This document shows, piece by piece, positions 7,809 to 16,149 of a DNA stretch of 64,000 bases (position 1 is its first letter; every line of letters starts with the position of its first letter). This DNA is from UBA4877 sp002399285 (GTDB lineage: Bacteria; Bacillota; Thermoanaerobacteria; Thermoanaerobacterales; UBA4877). The position numbers were made by a program, and so were the translations under genes. The stretch spans positions 68,554-132,553 of the forward strand of contig DAIPGN010000004.1 in NCBI GenBank assembly GCA_036771835.1, given 5' to 3'. The notes under the pieces are model-generated. The model was not told the DNA's origin. It was given only the letters and a program-made list of their open reading frames with translations, and made no database searches.

Positions 7809-8882
7809 TTACTCCTTATCTGTAATGATCAATTGCTTGGGCGAGCGGGTAAGCACCTGCGGACCATCTTCCGTAACCAGCACGTCGTCCTCTATCCTGA
7901 CGCCTCCCAGCCCCGGTACATAGATGCCCGGCTCCACGGTCACCACCATGCCCGCCTCCATGCGCGACTGCTCAGTGGGGGAAAGCCGCGGGTCCTCGTG
8001 ATCGTTTATGCCGAGGGAATGGCCCAGGTTATGTCCGAAGTATTCGCCGTATCCGGCATCCTCTATCACCGACCTGGCCGCGCGGTCCGCATCGCAGAAA
8101 CGCATGCCGGCGCGGACTGCCTCTATTCCCTTTTGCTGGGCCTCCGACACTATTTCATGGATTTTTGCCAGTTCCCGGCCGGGCCCCTTCCCCACCGCAA
8201 AGGTGCGCGTGATGTCGGAGCAGTACTGTCCGACCTTGGCTCCAAAGTCCAGGGTGACGAGGTCGCCCTCCTCGATGCGCTTGGTTCCTGCCTTGGCATG
8301 GGGCATAGCGCCTCTTATTCCACTGGCTGCGATGGTGTCAAAGGATTCCTTCATGGCGCCGTTCTTCTTCATAAAGTAGACCAGCTCGTTTGCCACCTCA
8401 TCCTCCCGCATGCCTGCCCTGACGAAATCCAGTATATGTGTATAGGCCGCGTCAGCGATGTCGCAGGCCTCCCGTATGCTGCCGATCTCTCCAGCGTCCT
8501 TTACCGCCCGTATGGGATTGATGTCGACGGGAATCAGGGAGGCGTTCAGCTTATCCTTAAGTATCATATACCGGTCGTAGGAAAGATCATCCCCCTCGAA
8601 ACCTACCGTGCGGATGGATTCATCTTCTATGATATCATTAATTAGCATATCATAGGTTTTTTCACCCGTCATCAGCAGCACCTGCGCGTCCCGGTTGTTT
8701 TGCCGTACCTCCTCGTAATAGCGCGAATCCACGATGACATACTTCTGCTTCTGCGTGATCAGCACATAGCCCGATGAACTATATAGCCCCGCAAGATAAA
8801 ATTTGTTATGATACGACGTGCACAGCATCGCCTGCGCATTGCTCCCCGCCAAAAGCGAGCGGCACTTTTCCAGTCTGTCCAT
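7809..8882 (-). CDS. M24 family Xaa-Pro peptidase
   Basis: A 357-residue pita-bread metallopeptidase. The N-terminal domain (about residues 1-125) is the creatinase-type domain. The C-terminal domain holds the five metal ligands: Asp in TLDFGAKV, Asp in SDITRTF, His in GHNLGHSLG, Glu in VEPGIY and Glu in RIEDDV. The arrangement fits Xaa-Pro dipeptidase or aminopeptidase P-like enzymes such as YpdF. The start ATG follows GAGGAGGGAACATC. It lies 69 bp after the PTS IIC gene, and a hairpin occupies that gap. Confidence 0.92.
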   Translation of the reverse strand: MDRLEKCRSLLAGSNAQAMLCTSYHNKFYLAGLYSSSGYVLITQKQKYVIVDSRYYEEVRQNNRDAQVLLMTGEKTYDMLINDIIEDESIRTVGFEGDDLSYDRYMILKDKLNASLIPVDINPIRAVKDAGEIGSIREACDIADAAYTHILDFVRAGMREDEVANELVYFMKKNGAMKESFDTIAASGIRGAMPHAKAGTKRIEEGDLVTLDFGAKVGQYCSDITRTFAVGKGPGRELAKIHEIVSEAQQKGIEAVRAGMRFCDADRAARSVIEDAGYGEYFGHNLGHSLGINDHEDPRLSPTEQSRMEAGMVVTVEPGIYVPGLGGVRIEDDVLVTEDGPQVLTRSPKQLIITDKE

Positions 8883-8906
8883 GATGTTCCCTCCTCATAG
8901 AATTAA

Positions 8907-8935
8907 GGAAGGGAGACCTATATGTCCCCCCTTCC
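8907..8935 (-). promoter_or_regulatory. Hairpin between PTS IIC and M24 peptidase genes
   Basis: GGAAGGGAGAC (8907-8917) pairs with GTCCCCCCTTCC (8924-8935) in a stem of about 11 bp with one bulge and a 6-nt loop. In the direction of transcription it follows the IIC stop by 16 bp and is followed by TTAATTCT, a poor U-tract. It probably acts as a partial terminator or stability element separating transporter and peptidase expression. Confidence 0.5.
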
Positions 8936-8951
8936 TCCATGATTTTTATGA

Positions 8952-10202
8952 TCAATCGTCGTTAGAATCCACTTCCATCTTTCCCTTCTTGATCAGATTG
9001 TTCCTTGCGAAGATAACTATCAGAGCGGTAATCAGGGAGCCGATCGCGATACCGGCAATATATGCGCCGATATTGGAGATAAGTGGCCAGGCCCAGATCG
9101 CCGACTCCGGGAACCACTGCACCGCGCCCATGGCGACGGCGGAAGTGCCTCCTACGATAGCGCCTATCATATAGGCCGGAACGGTGATGGAAGGTTTCTC
9201 AAGGGCAAACGGGATGGAGCCCTCGCTGATGCCCATGAAAGCAAGAAACATAGCCGTTTTGCCCTGCGGATAGAACTGCCTGTCAAAGACATGTCTGCCT
9301 ACGACGTACTTGTCTATGAGCGTCGCAAGACCGAGTCCGATGGACGGAACAACGATGGCGATGCAGCGTGCCGTGATAGGCAGCAGCTTCTCGGTCGTAA
9401 AGCTCAGAGCCACAAATCCCGCGGCCTTATTGATAGGCCCTCCCAGATCTATGGCCGTCGCGGCGGCGATGGCAATGGCATATCCGTAGCTGCCCGCAGC
9501 GCCTGCGGCGCCCAGAGCCATTTTGATCCAGGAGTTGAGCAGGCCGCCGAGCGGGGTGATGACATACTGCATGCCGAGCATAACGCTGATCGCGGCTATG
9601 ATAGGAATGAGGAAGGTCGATTTGAATGCCAGCATGTTATGACTTACCTTGATGGTTTTATTCAGCCATTTCACGAAATAACCTACTGCTATTGCTATTA
9701 TGGTCGCACCTAAGAATGTGGATGCAACAGGCGTATTGGCCACCCACTTGCCGTCTGCGATCGCCAATATGGACGTAGGCTTCGTAGCTACAAGTCCTCC
9801 TATGAAGCCCGCCGGAAAGGCCATCTTGCCGCCGATGGAATTAGCCATAAAGGCCGCGAACATCGGGATGGCAAATCCAAACAGCGTCCCGCCGAATTCT
9901 GCGGCCAGATTGGCGAATTTCAGCCAGCCCAGCGCGGAACCGGTATAATTCCCGGAATTCATCGCATCTATTATTCCTATGGACGGGTCGACGCCGAGAA
10001 TGACATAGGGAATGAGCTGGGAAAAAGCCAGGATGAGTCCGCCCATGATCAGGAATGGGATCATGTTGGATATACCGGTCATAATATGTTTGGATAGCTC
10101 CGCCCATACGCCCTTTTTCTCGGGTTCGGGGGCCTTGTTGCCGATGTTGAGCTTGGGCTTGCCGCCTCCGCCGTTGACTGCACTTCTCTTAGTAACTGCC
10201 AT
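8952..10202 (-). CDS. PTS fructose-type EIIC permease
   Basis: A 416-residue polytopic membrane protein with a Gly/Ala/Ile-rich fructose-family EIIC pattern. Segments around HIMTGISNMIPFLIMGGLILAF (the first membrane span), GGPINKAAGF (typical substrate-site loop) and ISEGSIPFALEKP are characteristic. About 30 cytoplasmic residues precede the first span; they are rich in Lys and Gly and may be the remnant of a domain linker. AAGGAGG precedes ATG 10202. IIA, IIB and IIC are separate genes here, as in the fry (ypd) locus, which implies passage of phosphate IIA to IIB to sugar. The sugar is unknown. Confidence 0.92.
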   Translation of the reverse strand: MAVTKRSAVNGGGGKPKLNIGNKAPEPEKKGVWAELSKHIMTGISNMIPFLIMGGLILAFSQLIPYVILGVDPSIGIIDAMNSGNYTGSALGWLKFANLAAEFGGTLFGFAIPMFAAFMANSIGGKMAFPAGFIGGLVATKPTSILAIADGKWVANTPVASTFLGATIIAIAVGYFVKWLNKTIKVSHNMLAFKSTFLIPIIAAISVMLGMQYVITPLGGLLNSWIKMALGAAGAAGSYGYAIAIAAATAIDLGGPINKAAGFVALSFTTEKLLPITARCIAIVVPSIGLGLATLIDKYVVGRHVFDRQFYPQGKTAMFLAFMGISEGSIPFALEKPSITVPAYMIGAIVGGTSAVAMGAVQWFPESAIWAWPLISNIGAYIAGIAIGSLITALIVIFARNNLIKKGKMEVDSNDD

Positions 10203-10237
10203 TTCAATTCCTCCTTAATGTAATGATTTTATGATCA

Positions 10238-10564
10238 CTATTGCTCCGAGGCGATCATTTCCTCGATTTCCTTGATGGAGCCCTTGGCATTCTTTATGGC
10301 ATCCTGCAGGCTGATCTCGTATACGTCGTAGTCGTCGAAACGCTCGTTGTTCTCCGGTGTGATGGCCACGGCCTGGATTATGATGTCCGCTTCCGCAATG
10401 TCTCTCGGGGTAAGCTCGTTTTGAATGCCGTCGGCGCCCTGTGTTTCGATTTTAACGTCGTATCCAAGTTCCTTAGCCGCTTCCTCCATGGACTGTGCCG
10501 CCATGAAGGTATGGGCCAGGCCCATTGTGCATGCGCACAGGGCTACCAGTTTCTTTTTTGCCAT
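10238..10564 (-). CDS. PTS fructose-type EIIB component
   Basis: A 108-residue cytosolic EIIB of the fructose family. Aligning CTMGLAHTFMAA with the usual CPTGIAHTFMAA places the phosphorylated Cys at residue 12; Cys10 is an extra nearby Cys. The domain is complete and ends with a helical tail. GAGGAGG lies upstream of the ATG. It stands 35 bp before IIC and 16 bp after IIA in the same operon. Confidence 0.93.
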   Translation of the reverse strand: MAKKKLVALCACTMGLAHTFMAAQSMEEAAKELGYDVKIETQGADGIQNELTPRDIAEADIIIQAVAITPENNERFDDYDVYEISLQDAIKNAKGSIKEIEEMIASEQ

Positions 10565-10580
10565 ATCCTTTACCTCCTCT

Positions 10581-11042
10581 TTAATTTTGGAACGCTTGAT
10601 TTATAATGTCGAATATCTCATCGGGATCGTGCGAACTCAGCAAGGTCTTCTGGAATTCTGCGCTGACCAGTTTGCGTGCCAGCGAAGAAATCAGTGTCAG
10701 ATGCACCGTACCCTCAACTTGTTTGGGAACCAGCAGGGCAAAAATCACCACGATCGGTTTGCCGTCCATGGACGGCCAGTCGATCCCATTCTTTGTCCTG
10801 ACCACTATCACCGACGGTTTGAGGACGTCGTCGCAGCGGGTGTGCGGAATGGCAAAACCGTCGTTAAAACCGGTGCTGCCCTCATTCTCCCGTAACATAA
10901 AACCGTCGACGGTCCCCTGTACGCTGGAACTTATGCCTAACTCCACAGCCCTTTCAGCAATAAAGGCCAGGCATTCCTCCTTAGTGGAAACGTCCGCATC
11001 CATAAAGACGTATTCTCTCTTAAAAACGCTGTCTTCCTGCAT
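10581..11042 (-). CDS. PTS EIIA component (fructose/mannitol type)
   Basis: A 153-residue EIIA-2 domain protein. The phosphorylated His is His67 in GFAIPHTRC. Start ATG 11042 is selected because AGGAG lies about 8-9 bp upstream. A TTG at 11060 that overlaps the stop of the regulator gene would add six residues but has no better RBS. It receives phosphate from HPr (encoded elsewhere) and passes it to the IIB component. It may also compete with or signal to the EIIA-like domain at the end of the upstream regulator. Confidence 0.92.
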   Translation of the reverse strand: MQEDSVFKREYVFMDADVSTKEECLAFIAERAVELGISSSVQGTVDGFMLRENEGSTGFNDGFAIPHTRCDDVLKPSVIVVRTKNGIDWPSMDGKPIVVIFALLVPKQVEGTVHLTLISSLARKLVSAEFQKTLLSSHDPDEIFDIINQAFQN

Positions 11043-11056
11043 ATATGTGTTCTCCT

Positions 11057-12913
11057 TCAAAAAGAAAAATTTTTGATAAATTCATCATAGGACGAGGAGG
11101 CGATCAGCTTGTTTACCAATTTTATGTCCTTAACATACCCATACAGTTGGCGGAACATTGACGCATTGGCACTGTCCGTGCTGTTGAAGCTGATAAAGAA
11201 CAGCAGCTGAACGTTTTCTTCTCCCCACTTGATTGGCTGCTGTAAAATGCCGATCCCCACAACGGAAGGCAGCTTCCCCTGAAATATGGTATGAGGAACG
11301 GCCACCAGGTTTCCTATGTCCGTGGAAGATTTCGCCTCCCTCGTCTTGACCGATTCCAGCGTGCTCTTTTGAATAAGGCCCATTGCCAGCATTCTGTTTC
11401 CGATCTCCTCAATTGCCTCTTCCCTCGTCTGTGCTGCAAAGCGGAAAAATGCTTCCCGGCGGAACATCGAAATGAGACTGGGTTTTCCCTTGCCTCCGCG
11501 GGAGAGGGCATCCTTGACCCTCACAATACAATCGCTGCCCAGGAAATCCTCTATGACCACCAGCGGGATACCACTGTGATAATTGTCGATGTCAACCGTG
11601 GAAATGATGATATCCGGGTCCTGCGCAAGAGCGCTCTCCATGTAGTGGATGGGATAGACGCCGACGATCTCCAGTTCGGGGATCTCCCTGCTTATCCGCT
11701 CGGTGATCAGCTGACTCGTTCCAAATCCGTAGCTGCACAAAACGACCGCCTTTTTGCGGCTGTTCATTCTTTCATGAAACGCTCCGAAATGCATGGCAAG
11801 ATACCCCAGTTCATCCTCACTTATGGCTACGCCATATTCCTTCTCGAGCTTCTGCGCCAGAAAAATCGCATAGTTCATCTCCACAGGGTAATTTTTTTTG
11901 ATCTGGCTGAGCAGAGGATTCCTGGTCGCTGGAATACGGTTTTTCAGCCGCTCCAGAAGGATCCTGATATGCACGGACAGGGACTCGATCAACTTTTCAT
12001 CGGAGGAATAATCATAACCGGAGATCAAGGAGATCTCCTTGATCCGGTGCCTGACAAAGGTACGGATATCATCTTCCGTCTCCGCCCTGTCCGCTTCAAA
12101 CCCATGAATAAGCGGTCCCGAAAGTTCCGCGATATAATTAAATTCCACGTCATTCAACACAATGTCAAAGGACTTCGCCAGCGGGTCCATGATCCTGCGA
12201 ATCAACTTCAGATGGTACCGGCTCATATCTTTGGAAAGGGAGACATCGGTCAGATAACAGCCCTGCCTCGCCCGTGAAAAGCAAACGGCGATGCGCATGG
12301 ACAGATTGCGGATGTCCCTGTCCGCGGCGACGACCTGCATCTCCTTCAGGTTTTCGAGCACGGCGCTGTCGATCTGCTCATACTCCTCTTCGCTCAAATT
12401 CGGAAGATTTACCTGAAAATTGCCCGGCTCATTGTTGAATCCAATATCCGTCAATAGCGTGCGGATATTGATCTCTCCGCCTTCTATATATAGTCCGTAA
12501 TATGGCTTTGAAGACAATTCCAGACTGTATTTATGAAAATAATCCTTAATGGAAGGCATCAGTCTACTGACGGTTGAGGAACTTAAATGCACGCAGTTGG
12601 AAAGCGCTTCTATGGTTATCGGCTGCGACTGTATGATCGTCAGAAGAGTATTTCTGACGCGCTCCGCTTCGTCATCGTATGGTTCACTGCTCAGCAGCTT
12701 TTTCACCGCCCTGAGGTCGCCTCTCAGCTCATAGCCCACGTTGCTTGGTACGATCACCGATCCGTATTGTCTTATTTCATCGTTTATGCTTTTGACATAT
12801 CGCTTTGCCGTACGGGAGGAAATATCCATCAGCTTGGCAATATCCTCCGCCGTCAGCGGAGCCTGCGTCTCGCTGAGATGCTGTAACAGTTTGATTTGTG
12901 TTCTCGTCAGCAT
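11057..12913 (-). CDS. PRD-containing transcriptional regulator with EIIB- and EIIA-like domains
   Basis: A 618-residue MtlR/ManR-type activator. The order is an N-terminal HTH_11 (about 1-60), a second Mga-like HTH (about 85-160), two PTS regulation domains (about 165-390, with regulatory His in the regions ACFSRARQG and LAMHFGAFHER), a Bgl-type EIIB-like domain with Cys in VVLCSYGFGTSQL, and a C-terminal EIIA-like domain with His in VAVPHTIF. Length is normal. GAGGTG precedes ATG 12913. It leads its own operon, so the PTS proteins probably set its activity by phosphorylation and it probably activates its own transcription. There is no sigma-54 activator domain, so it is not LevR-like. Confidence 0.92.
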   Translation of the reverse strand: MLTRTQIKLLQHLSETQAPLTAEDIAKLMDISSRTAKRYVKSINDEIRQYGSVIVPSNVGYELRGDLRAVKKLLSSEPYDDEAERVRNTLLTIIQSQPITIEALSNCVHLSSSTVSRLMPSIKDYFHKYSLELSSKPYYGLYIEGGEINIRTLLTDIGFNNEPGNFQVNLPNLSEEEYEQIDSAVLENLKEMQVVAADRDIRNLSMRIAVCFSRARQGCYLTDVSLSKDMSRYHLKLIRRIMDPLAKSFDIVLNDVEFNYIAELSGPLIHGFEADRAETEDDIRTFVRHRIKEISLISGYDYSSDEKLIESLSVHIRILLERLKNRIPATRNPLLSQIKKNYPVEMNYAIFLAQKLEKEYGVAISEDELGYLAMHFGAFHERMNSRKKAVVLCSYGFGTSQLITERISREIPELEIVGVYPIHYMESALAQDPDIIISTVDIDNYHSGIPLVVIEDFLGSDCIVRVKDALSRGGKGKPSLISMFRREAFFRFAAQTREEAIEEIGNRMLAMGLIQKSTLESVKTREAKSSTDIGNLVAVPHTIFQGKLPSVVGIGILQQPIKWGEENVQLLFFISFNSTDSANASMFRQLYGYVKDIKLVNKLIASSSYDEFIKNFSF

Positions 12914-13238
12914 CCGATCACCTCGCCTGTATTTATTCTCACCGTCAATTTCATTATAACTATTTGTTCGGAAATTTCATTACAATTTTTGACATGGTAC
13001 GGTGCCAACAGGTATGGATCAATAAATACTTGCCGTATATTTAAATCGATTCGGCAAATACCTATGCGTTCTGCATTATTATTCATCATTTCATTTTTCC
13101 CATATTCATCTTTTTATATGTTTCATAAGCTTAGAGGACCTCGCTTTCACATTTAGAAAATATGCCCAATGTTCTTTTAACTATGGCAGGTATATTAAGT
13201 GAAATATAACGATGAATATCATTCAACATAAAAAAACC
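12914..13238. other. Upstream region of the PTS operon
   Basis: About 325 bp of AT-rich DNA between the regulator start and the terminator of the radical SAM gene. It must contain the minus-strand promoter of the PTS-peptidase operon. I see a short palindromic stretch (GGTACGGTGCC, about 12996-13006) but no convincing -35/-10 pair, no catabolite-response element and no gene. Confidence 0.4.
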
Positions 13239-13291
13239 GGCTTCGGTAAGACCGCCTTATGAGATATAAATAAGGCAGTCTTACCGGAGCC
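13232..13291 (-). terminator. Strong intrinsic terminator of the radical SAM gene
   Basis: Arms 13239-13260 and 13270-13291 pair over 22 bp with only two or three mismatches around a 9-nt loop (core CGGTAAGAC / GTCTTACCG). On the minus strand a GG plus seven U residues follows. It lies about 48 bp after the stop of the radical SAM gene. Confidence 0.9.
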
Positions 13292-13338
13292 TTCCAGGTG
13301 ATCCGCGTGGTGCCCGGCCGTTATACCGGAATACAGAA

Positions 13339-14427
13339 TCAAGATAAAATCCGCCGCACCTCGTCTTCATGCTGAAACAACGTGCATCCTCCCTTATGGC
13401 CGAGAGTTTCCAACATGCTTATTTCACGTACCCTTTCAAAAAAAGGCGATTGCAGGACCTCTAAAATTGATTTTCGTTTCAGATTCATTTCTGAATAAGG
13501 AGAAAAAGGGCACGGCTCGGCTCCTCCATTGGCATTGATGTGAAAGAAGCCGCGTCCTGCGGCTAAACAGCCTCCCATTGCCTCCTCATCACCGGGAAAT
13601 GATAACATAATTATCCCTTTATTTTGCCTGTCGGACTTCAGCGCATTAATTCTTTCCTGCAAAATTTGCAGTTCATCACTGCTCAAAACAAGATGTTCCG
13701 TGTTTTCTTCCACCGGTACATACTCAATGTAAAAAATCAGGCCGCACCCGCGTTCCCGCAGATCATGCACAAACCCGCCGTCGGTAACATCGTCTTTATT
13801 TTCACTCGTCACGGTAATGGAAGTACCATACAAAATTCCCTTATCCCTCAAAGCCTGGGCAGCATTCCATATCGTTTTTGATATGCCACGGCCGCGCCTT
13901 TTATCAGTCTGAGCTTCCCTCCCCTCAATGCTCAAAACGGGAATCAGGTTCCTATGTTTATCAAAAAGCATCAGGTAACCTTCGTCAATTAAGGTTCCGT
14001 TTGTGAAAATCGGGAAAACAATGTTGTCAAACTGAGCTGCTAGCTCGATAATATCACGGTGTATAAGCGGCTCTCCCCCAGCCAGCAAAATGAATGGAAT
14101 GCCTATTTCGGACGCTTCTGTAAAAACTCGTTGCCAATCTGCTAAGTCCATTTCTTCTTGCGATCTTTCATCGGAACAGTCTCCATTCGCTCTTGCGTAA
14201 CAACCGGCGCAATGCAAATTGCAGGCGGTCGAAATACTGGATATAAGAAAAGACGGGATATGAATGCCATTATGTTCATATTGTTCTCTTATCTTTGTGC
14301 TTGTACGCAAAGCAGGCACCATATGAAGCATGAATGCCTGTCCCCGGCGATTCCCCAGATAAAATTGCCCGGCAGTATCGTAAATACTCTTAATACCACT
14401 ATTCATAAAGTCGTTCAGCCTAATCAT
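13339..14427 (-). CDS. Radical SAM protein
   Basis: A 362-residue radical SAM enzyme. The 4Fe-4S/SAM motif is C69-x3-C73-x2-C76 (CNLHCAGCYA), followed by LLAGGEPLIH, the GGE motif that holds the SAM amino group. The C-terminal part has a few Cys (GGCLAAGRG and AEPCPFSP) in a shortened SPASM-like region, which may bind a further cluster. The first 60 residues form a conserved lead typical of clostridial B12-free Fe-S oxidoreductases of unknown function. It lies 22 bp after a pyridoxamine-phosphate-oxidase-like flavoprotein gene, suggesting one operon. The substrate is unknown. Confidence 0.88.
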   Translation of the reverse strand: MIRLNDFMNSGIKSIYDTAGQFYLGNRRGQAFMLHMVPALRTSTKIREQYEHNGIHIPSFLISSISTACNLHCAGCYARANGDCSDERSQEEMDLADWQRVFTEASEIGIPFILLAGGEPLIHRDIIELAAQFDNIVFPIFTNGTLIDEGYLMLFDKHRNLIPVLSIEGREAQTDKRRGRGISKTIWNAAQALRDKGILYGTSITVTSENKDDVTDGGFVHDLRERGCGLIFYIEYVPVEENTEHLVLSSDELQILQERINALKSDRQNKGIIMLSFPGDEEAMGGCLAAGRGFFHINANGGAEPCPFSPYSEMNLKRKSILEVLQSPFFERVREISMLETLGHKGGCTLFQHEDEVRRILS

Positions 14428-14449
14428 GGTACATACCCCTTTCCTCTCT

Positions 14450-14845
14450 TTAGACGGTAAGCTCCTTACGATCGCCTTTCATGTTGGAGCAAAATGCTTT
14501 AGCTTCATCAAGATAAAAAATCTCAAAGACCCCGTCGCCTACGGAATATATATTGCCCAGAGACGGCATGACCTCAAGAGCTTTTTTCTGCGTCTCATCG
14601 GAAGTTGCAAAAACCGCCCTGCCGCAGATACGGAGAGTATTGCCTTCACCGTCGTAGCAGGCGATCTCTACTTTGGGATTAACCGCAAGCTGCTTACACA
14701 TGGCTTTATAGTTACCGGTACAAAATGCCAGTTTGCCGCCGCAGTCCATAACAAAGCCGATAGGCCGCACGTGGGGCTGATCGCCTTCCGTCGTCGCCAA
14801 ATAGTATACTCCCGCCTTGTTCAAAAAGTCCAATACTTCTTTCAT
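14450..14845 (-). CDS. Pyridoxamine 5'-phosphate oxidase family flavoprotein
   Basis: A 131-residue split-barrel FMN-binding protein. The start MKEVLDFLNKAGVYYLATTEGDQPHVRPIGF is a standard family N-terminus; ATG 14845 has GGGAG upstream, while the longer frame up to 14926 crosses the promoter. Members of this small group reduce or bind flavin, nitro compounds or F420-like substrates. It is transcribed divergently from an HxlR-type regulator gene across a palindromic operator, and is likely its target. The radical SAM gene follows. Confidence 0.85.
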   Translation of the reverse strand: MKEVLDFLNKAGVYYLATTEGDQPHVRPIGFVMDCGGKLAFCTGNYKAMCKQLAVNPKVEIACYDGEGNTLRICGRAVFATSDETQKKALEVMPSLGNIYSVGDGVFEIFYLDEAKAFCSNMKGDRKELTV

Positions 14846-14895
14846 TGTTGACGCACTCCCTTTTAAAAAACTTGTATTCAGGTTTACCCTGTGAT

Positions 14896-14962
14896 ATGAT
14901 TTTACTACTAAGTAAATATAATTCAAGAACGCAGATTATTATTACTTAGTTAATAAAATCAT
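14896..14962. promoter_or_regulatory. Long inverted repeat in a divergent promoter region (probable HxlR operator)
   Basis: ACTAAGTAA (14907-14915) and TTACTTAGT (14942-14950) are perfect inverted copies. The symmetry extends outward to ATGATTTTACT and AATAAAATCAT, giving arms of about 20 bp with one insertion. The repeat sits exactly between the flavoprotein gene and the HxlR-type gene. HxlR regulators commonly bind such sites next to redox genes. Confidence 0.75.
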
Positions 14963-14987
14963 ACTATTGAGATTTGAGGGATGAATA

Positions 14988-15382
14988 ATGCATGCAGTGA
15001 ATAAAAAAAAGAGTGCAAGGTTAGCTGAACAATCAAACAAAGACTTGCTTTGTCCGATACGTTATATGTTGAATTTGCTTGGTGGAAAGTGGAAACTTCC
15101 TATTATATGTATGTTATCAGGCGGAACTCCATTAAGATTCAGCTCAATCAAAAGAAAATTGGGTGATATTTCAAACGTTATGTTGGCTCAGTCCTTGAAG
15201 GAGCTGGAATCATCCGGCATGATCCATCGCAAGCAATACCGCCAAGAGTGGAATATACCCTGACCAAGAAAGGCAAAAGCATACTGCCTGCATTTTCAAA
15301 ACTTGCGGAATGGGCGGCAATCGATATGCAGCATGAAACCGCTTGTGGACCTTCGTGCGGCCAATGTCAGGCAACACTGTGA
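14988..15382 (+). pseudogene. Frameshifted HxlR family regulator
   Basis: The first 83 or so codons encode a winged helix of the HxlR type (CPIRYMLNLLGGKWKLPII, LGDISNVMLAQSLKELESSGMIHRKQY). The frame then runs to a stop at 15263. The expected continuation, IPPRVEYTLTKKGKS up to a C-terminal CGPSCGQCQATL, is present in another frame and ends at 15382. One base is missing, or a longer segment whose loss shifts frame, near 15236-15242. The N-terminal peptide retains most of the DNA-binding helix but lacks the wing end and dimer helix. The terminal CxxxCxxC might have been a redox or metal site. Confidence 0.8.
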
Positions 15383-15539
15383 TAATATTTGAAGGAAGCA
15401 GCCGTATAATTTGGCTACTCCCTTTAATTCCTGTTGACATCTCATAAACATATATTATCTTAACTGAAACGGCTTTACTGAAATTATTTACTACCTGTCT
15501 GCAATGACCCAAATATCTATTCCTCAAATGTGAGATTGA
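15383..15539. other. Degenerate DNA without a recognisable gene
   Basis: This stretch between the HxlR remnant and the AraC remnant is open in one minus-strand frame, but the peptide has no family likeness and follows directly on decayed AraC sequence. I see no promoter or terminator of note. Confidence 0.4.
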
Positions 15540-15929
15540 CCGGCGACTCGGGAAGTCCGCTGCTTTGACAAAACCCGAGAACCTTATCCTTTTCCCCAAA
15601 TAGCCCGCCGCTTTGAACTGCTGCATGACAGTCCCGAAGTCGCCCTCCTCCGTCACTGCCCCGCAGCTCTTCAGAAAAACGGACCTTGTGCCATTGAATA
15701 AGATTTCCTTATCCGGCCCATATTCATACTTTTCCGGTGCGCTTCCCGTCATCAGCCGGCTGGGAATGACCTCCCTATCGTTATTCATGTCCATAACCCC
15801 CTCGTCATGGATCAGTTCGCGCATACCTCTGCGGTATCGGCCGGGCGGGAGCGTATAGATGTTTTTGAACGCACGGGTAAAGGCCTCCTGAGAATCGAAT
15901 GTATCCTCCCGACTATTAGTATAATGCAT
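15540..15929 (-). pseudogene. Remnant of an AraC family regulator with effector-binding domain
   Basis: The minus-strand peptide begins in the middle of an AraC DNA-binding domain (DTFDSQEAFTRAFKNIYTLPPGRYRR resembles the second helix-turn-helix). It continues into a linker and part of an effector-type domain (GTVMQQFKAAGYLGKRIRFSGFVKAAD). The first half of the DNA-binding domain is missing upstream and the sequence degenerates after residue 125 or so. It is therefore truncated at both ends and unlikely to act. Confidence 0.65.
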
Positions 15930-16149
15930 ATCGCCTTCTCTTTCTTGATAAATATTGCGGGTTTTAGAAATATTGACGGCATTGATCGTTTAAATCGTGG
16001 ATGCGCTGTGCCATCCGTGGCAAAAACCCTTCTGCAGCTGAACCAAAACCGGCCTGGCAAACGGATGACAGCAATACCTTACGTTGACGCATAGCCCTTT
16101 CTGATATACAATGAAAAAAAGGACAATATAAAAAGGAGTGATGATTCCC

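Noticed and set aside
11291..12277. A 328-codon plus-strand open frame opposite the PRD regulator
   Set aside because: The minus-strand regulator is complete with all its domains; the plus-strand peptide has no motif.
12914..13338. A small gene in the gap between the PTS regulator and the radical SAM gene
   Set aside because: Short frames exist on both strands but have no RBS, no likeness and overlap the promoter or terminator.
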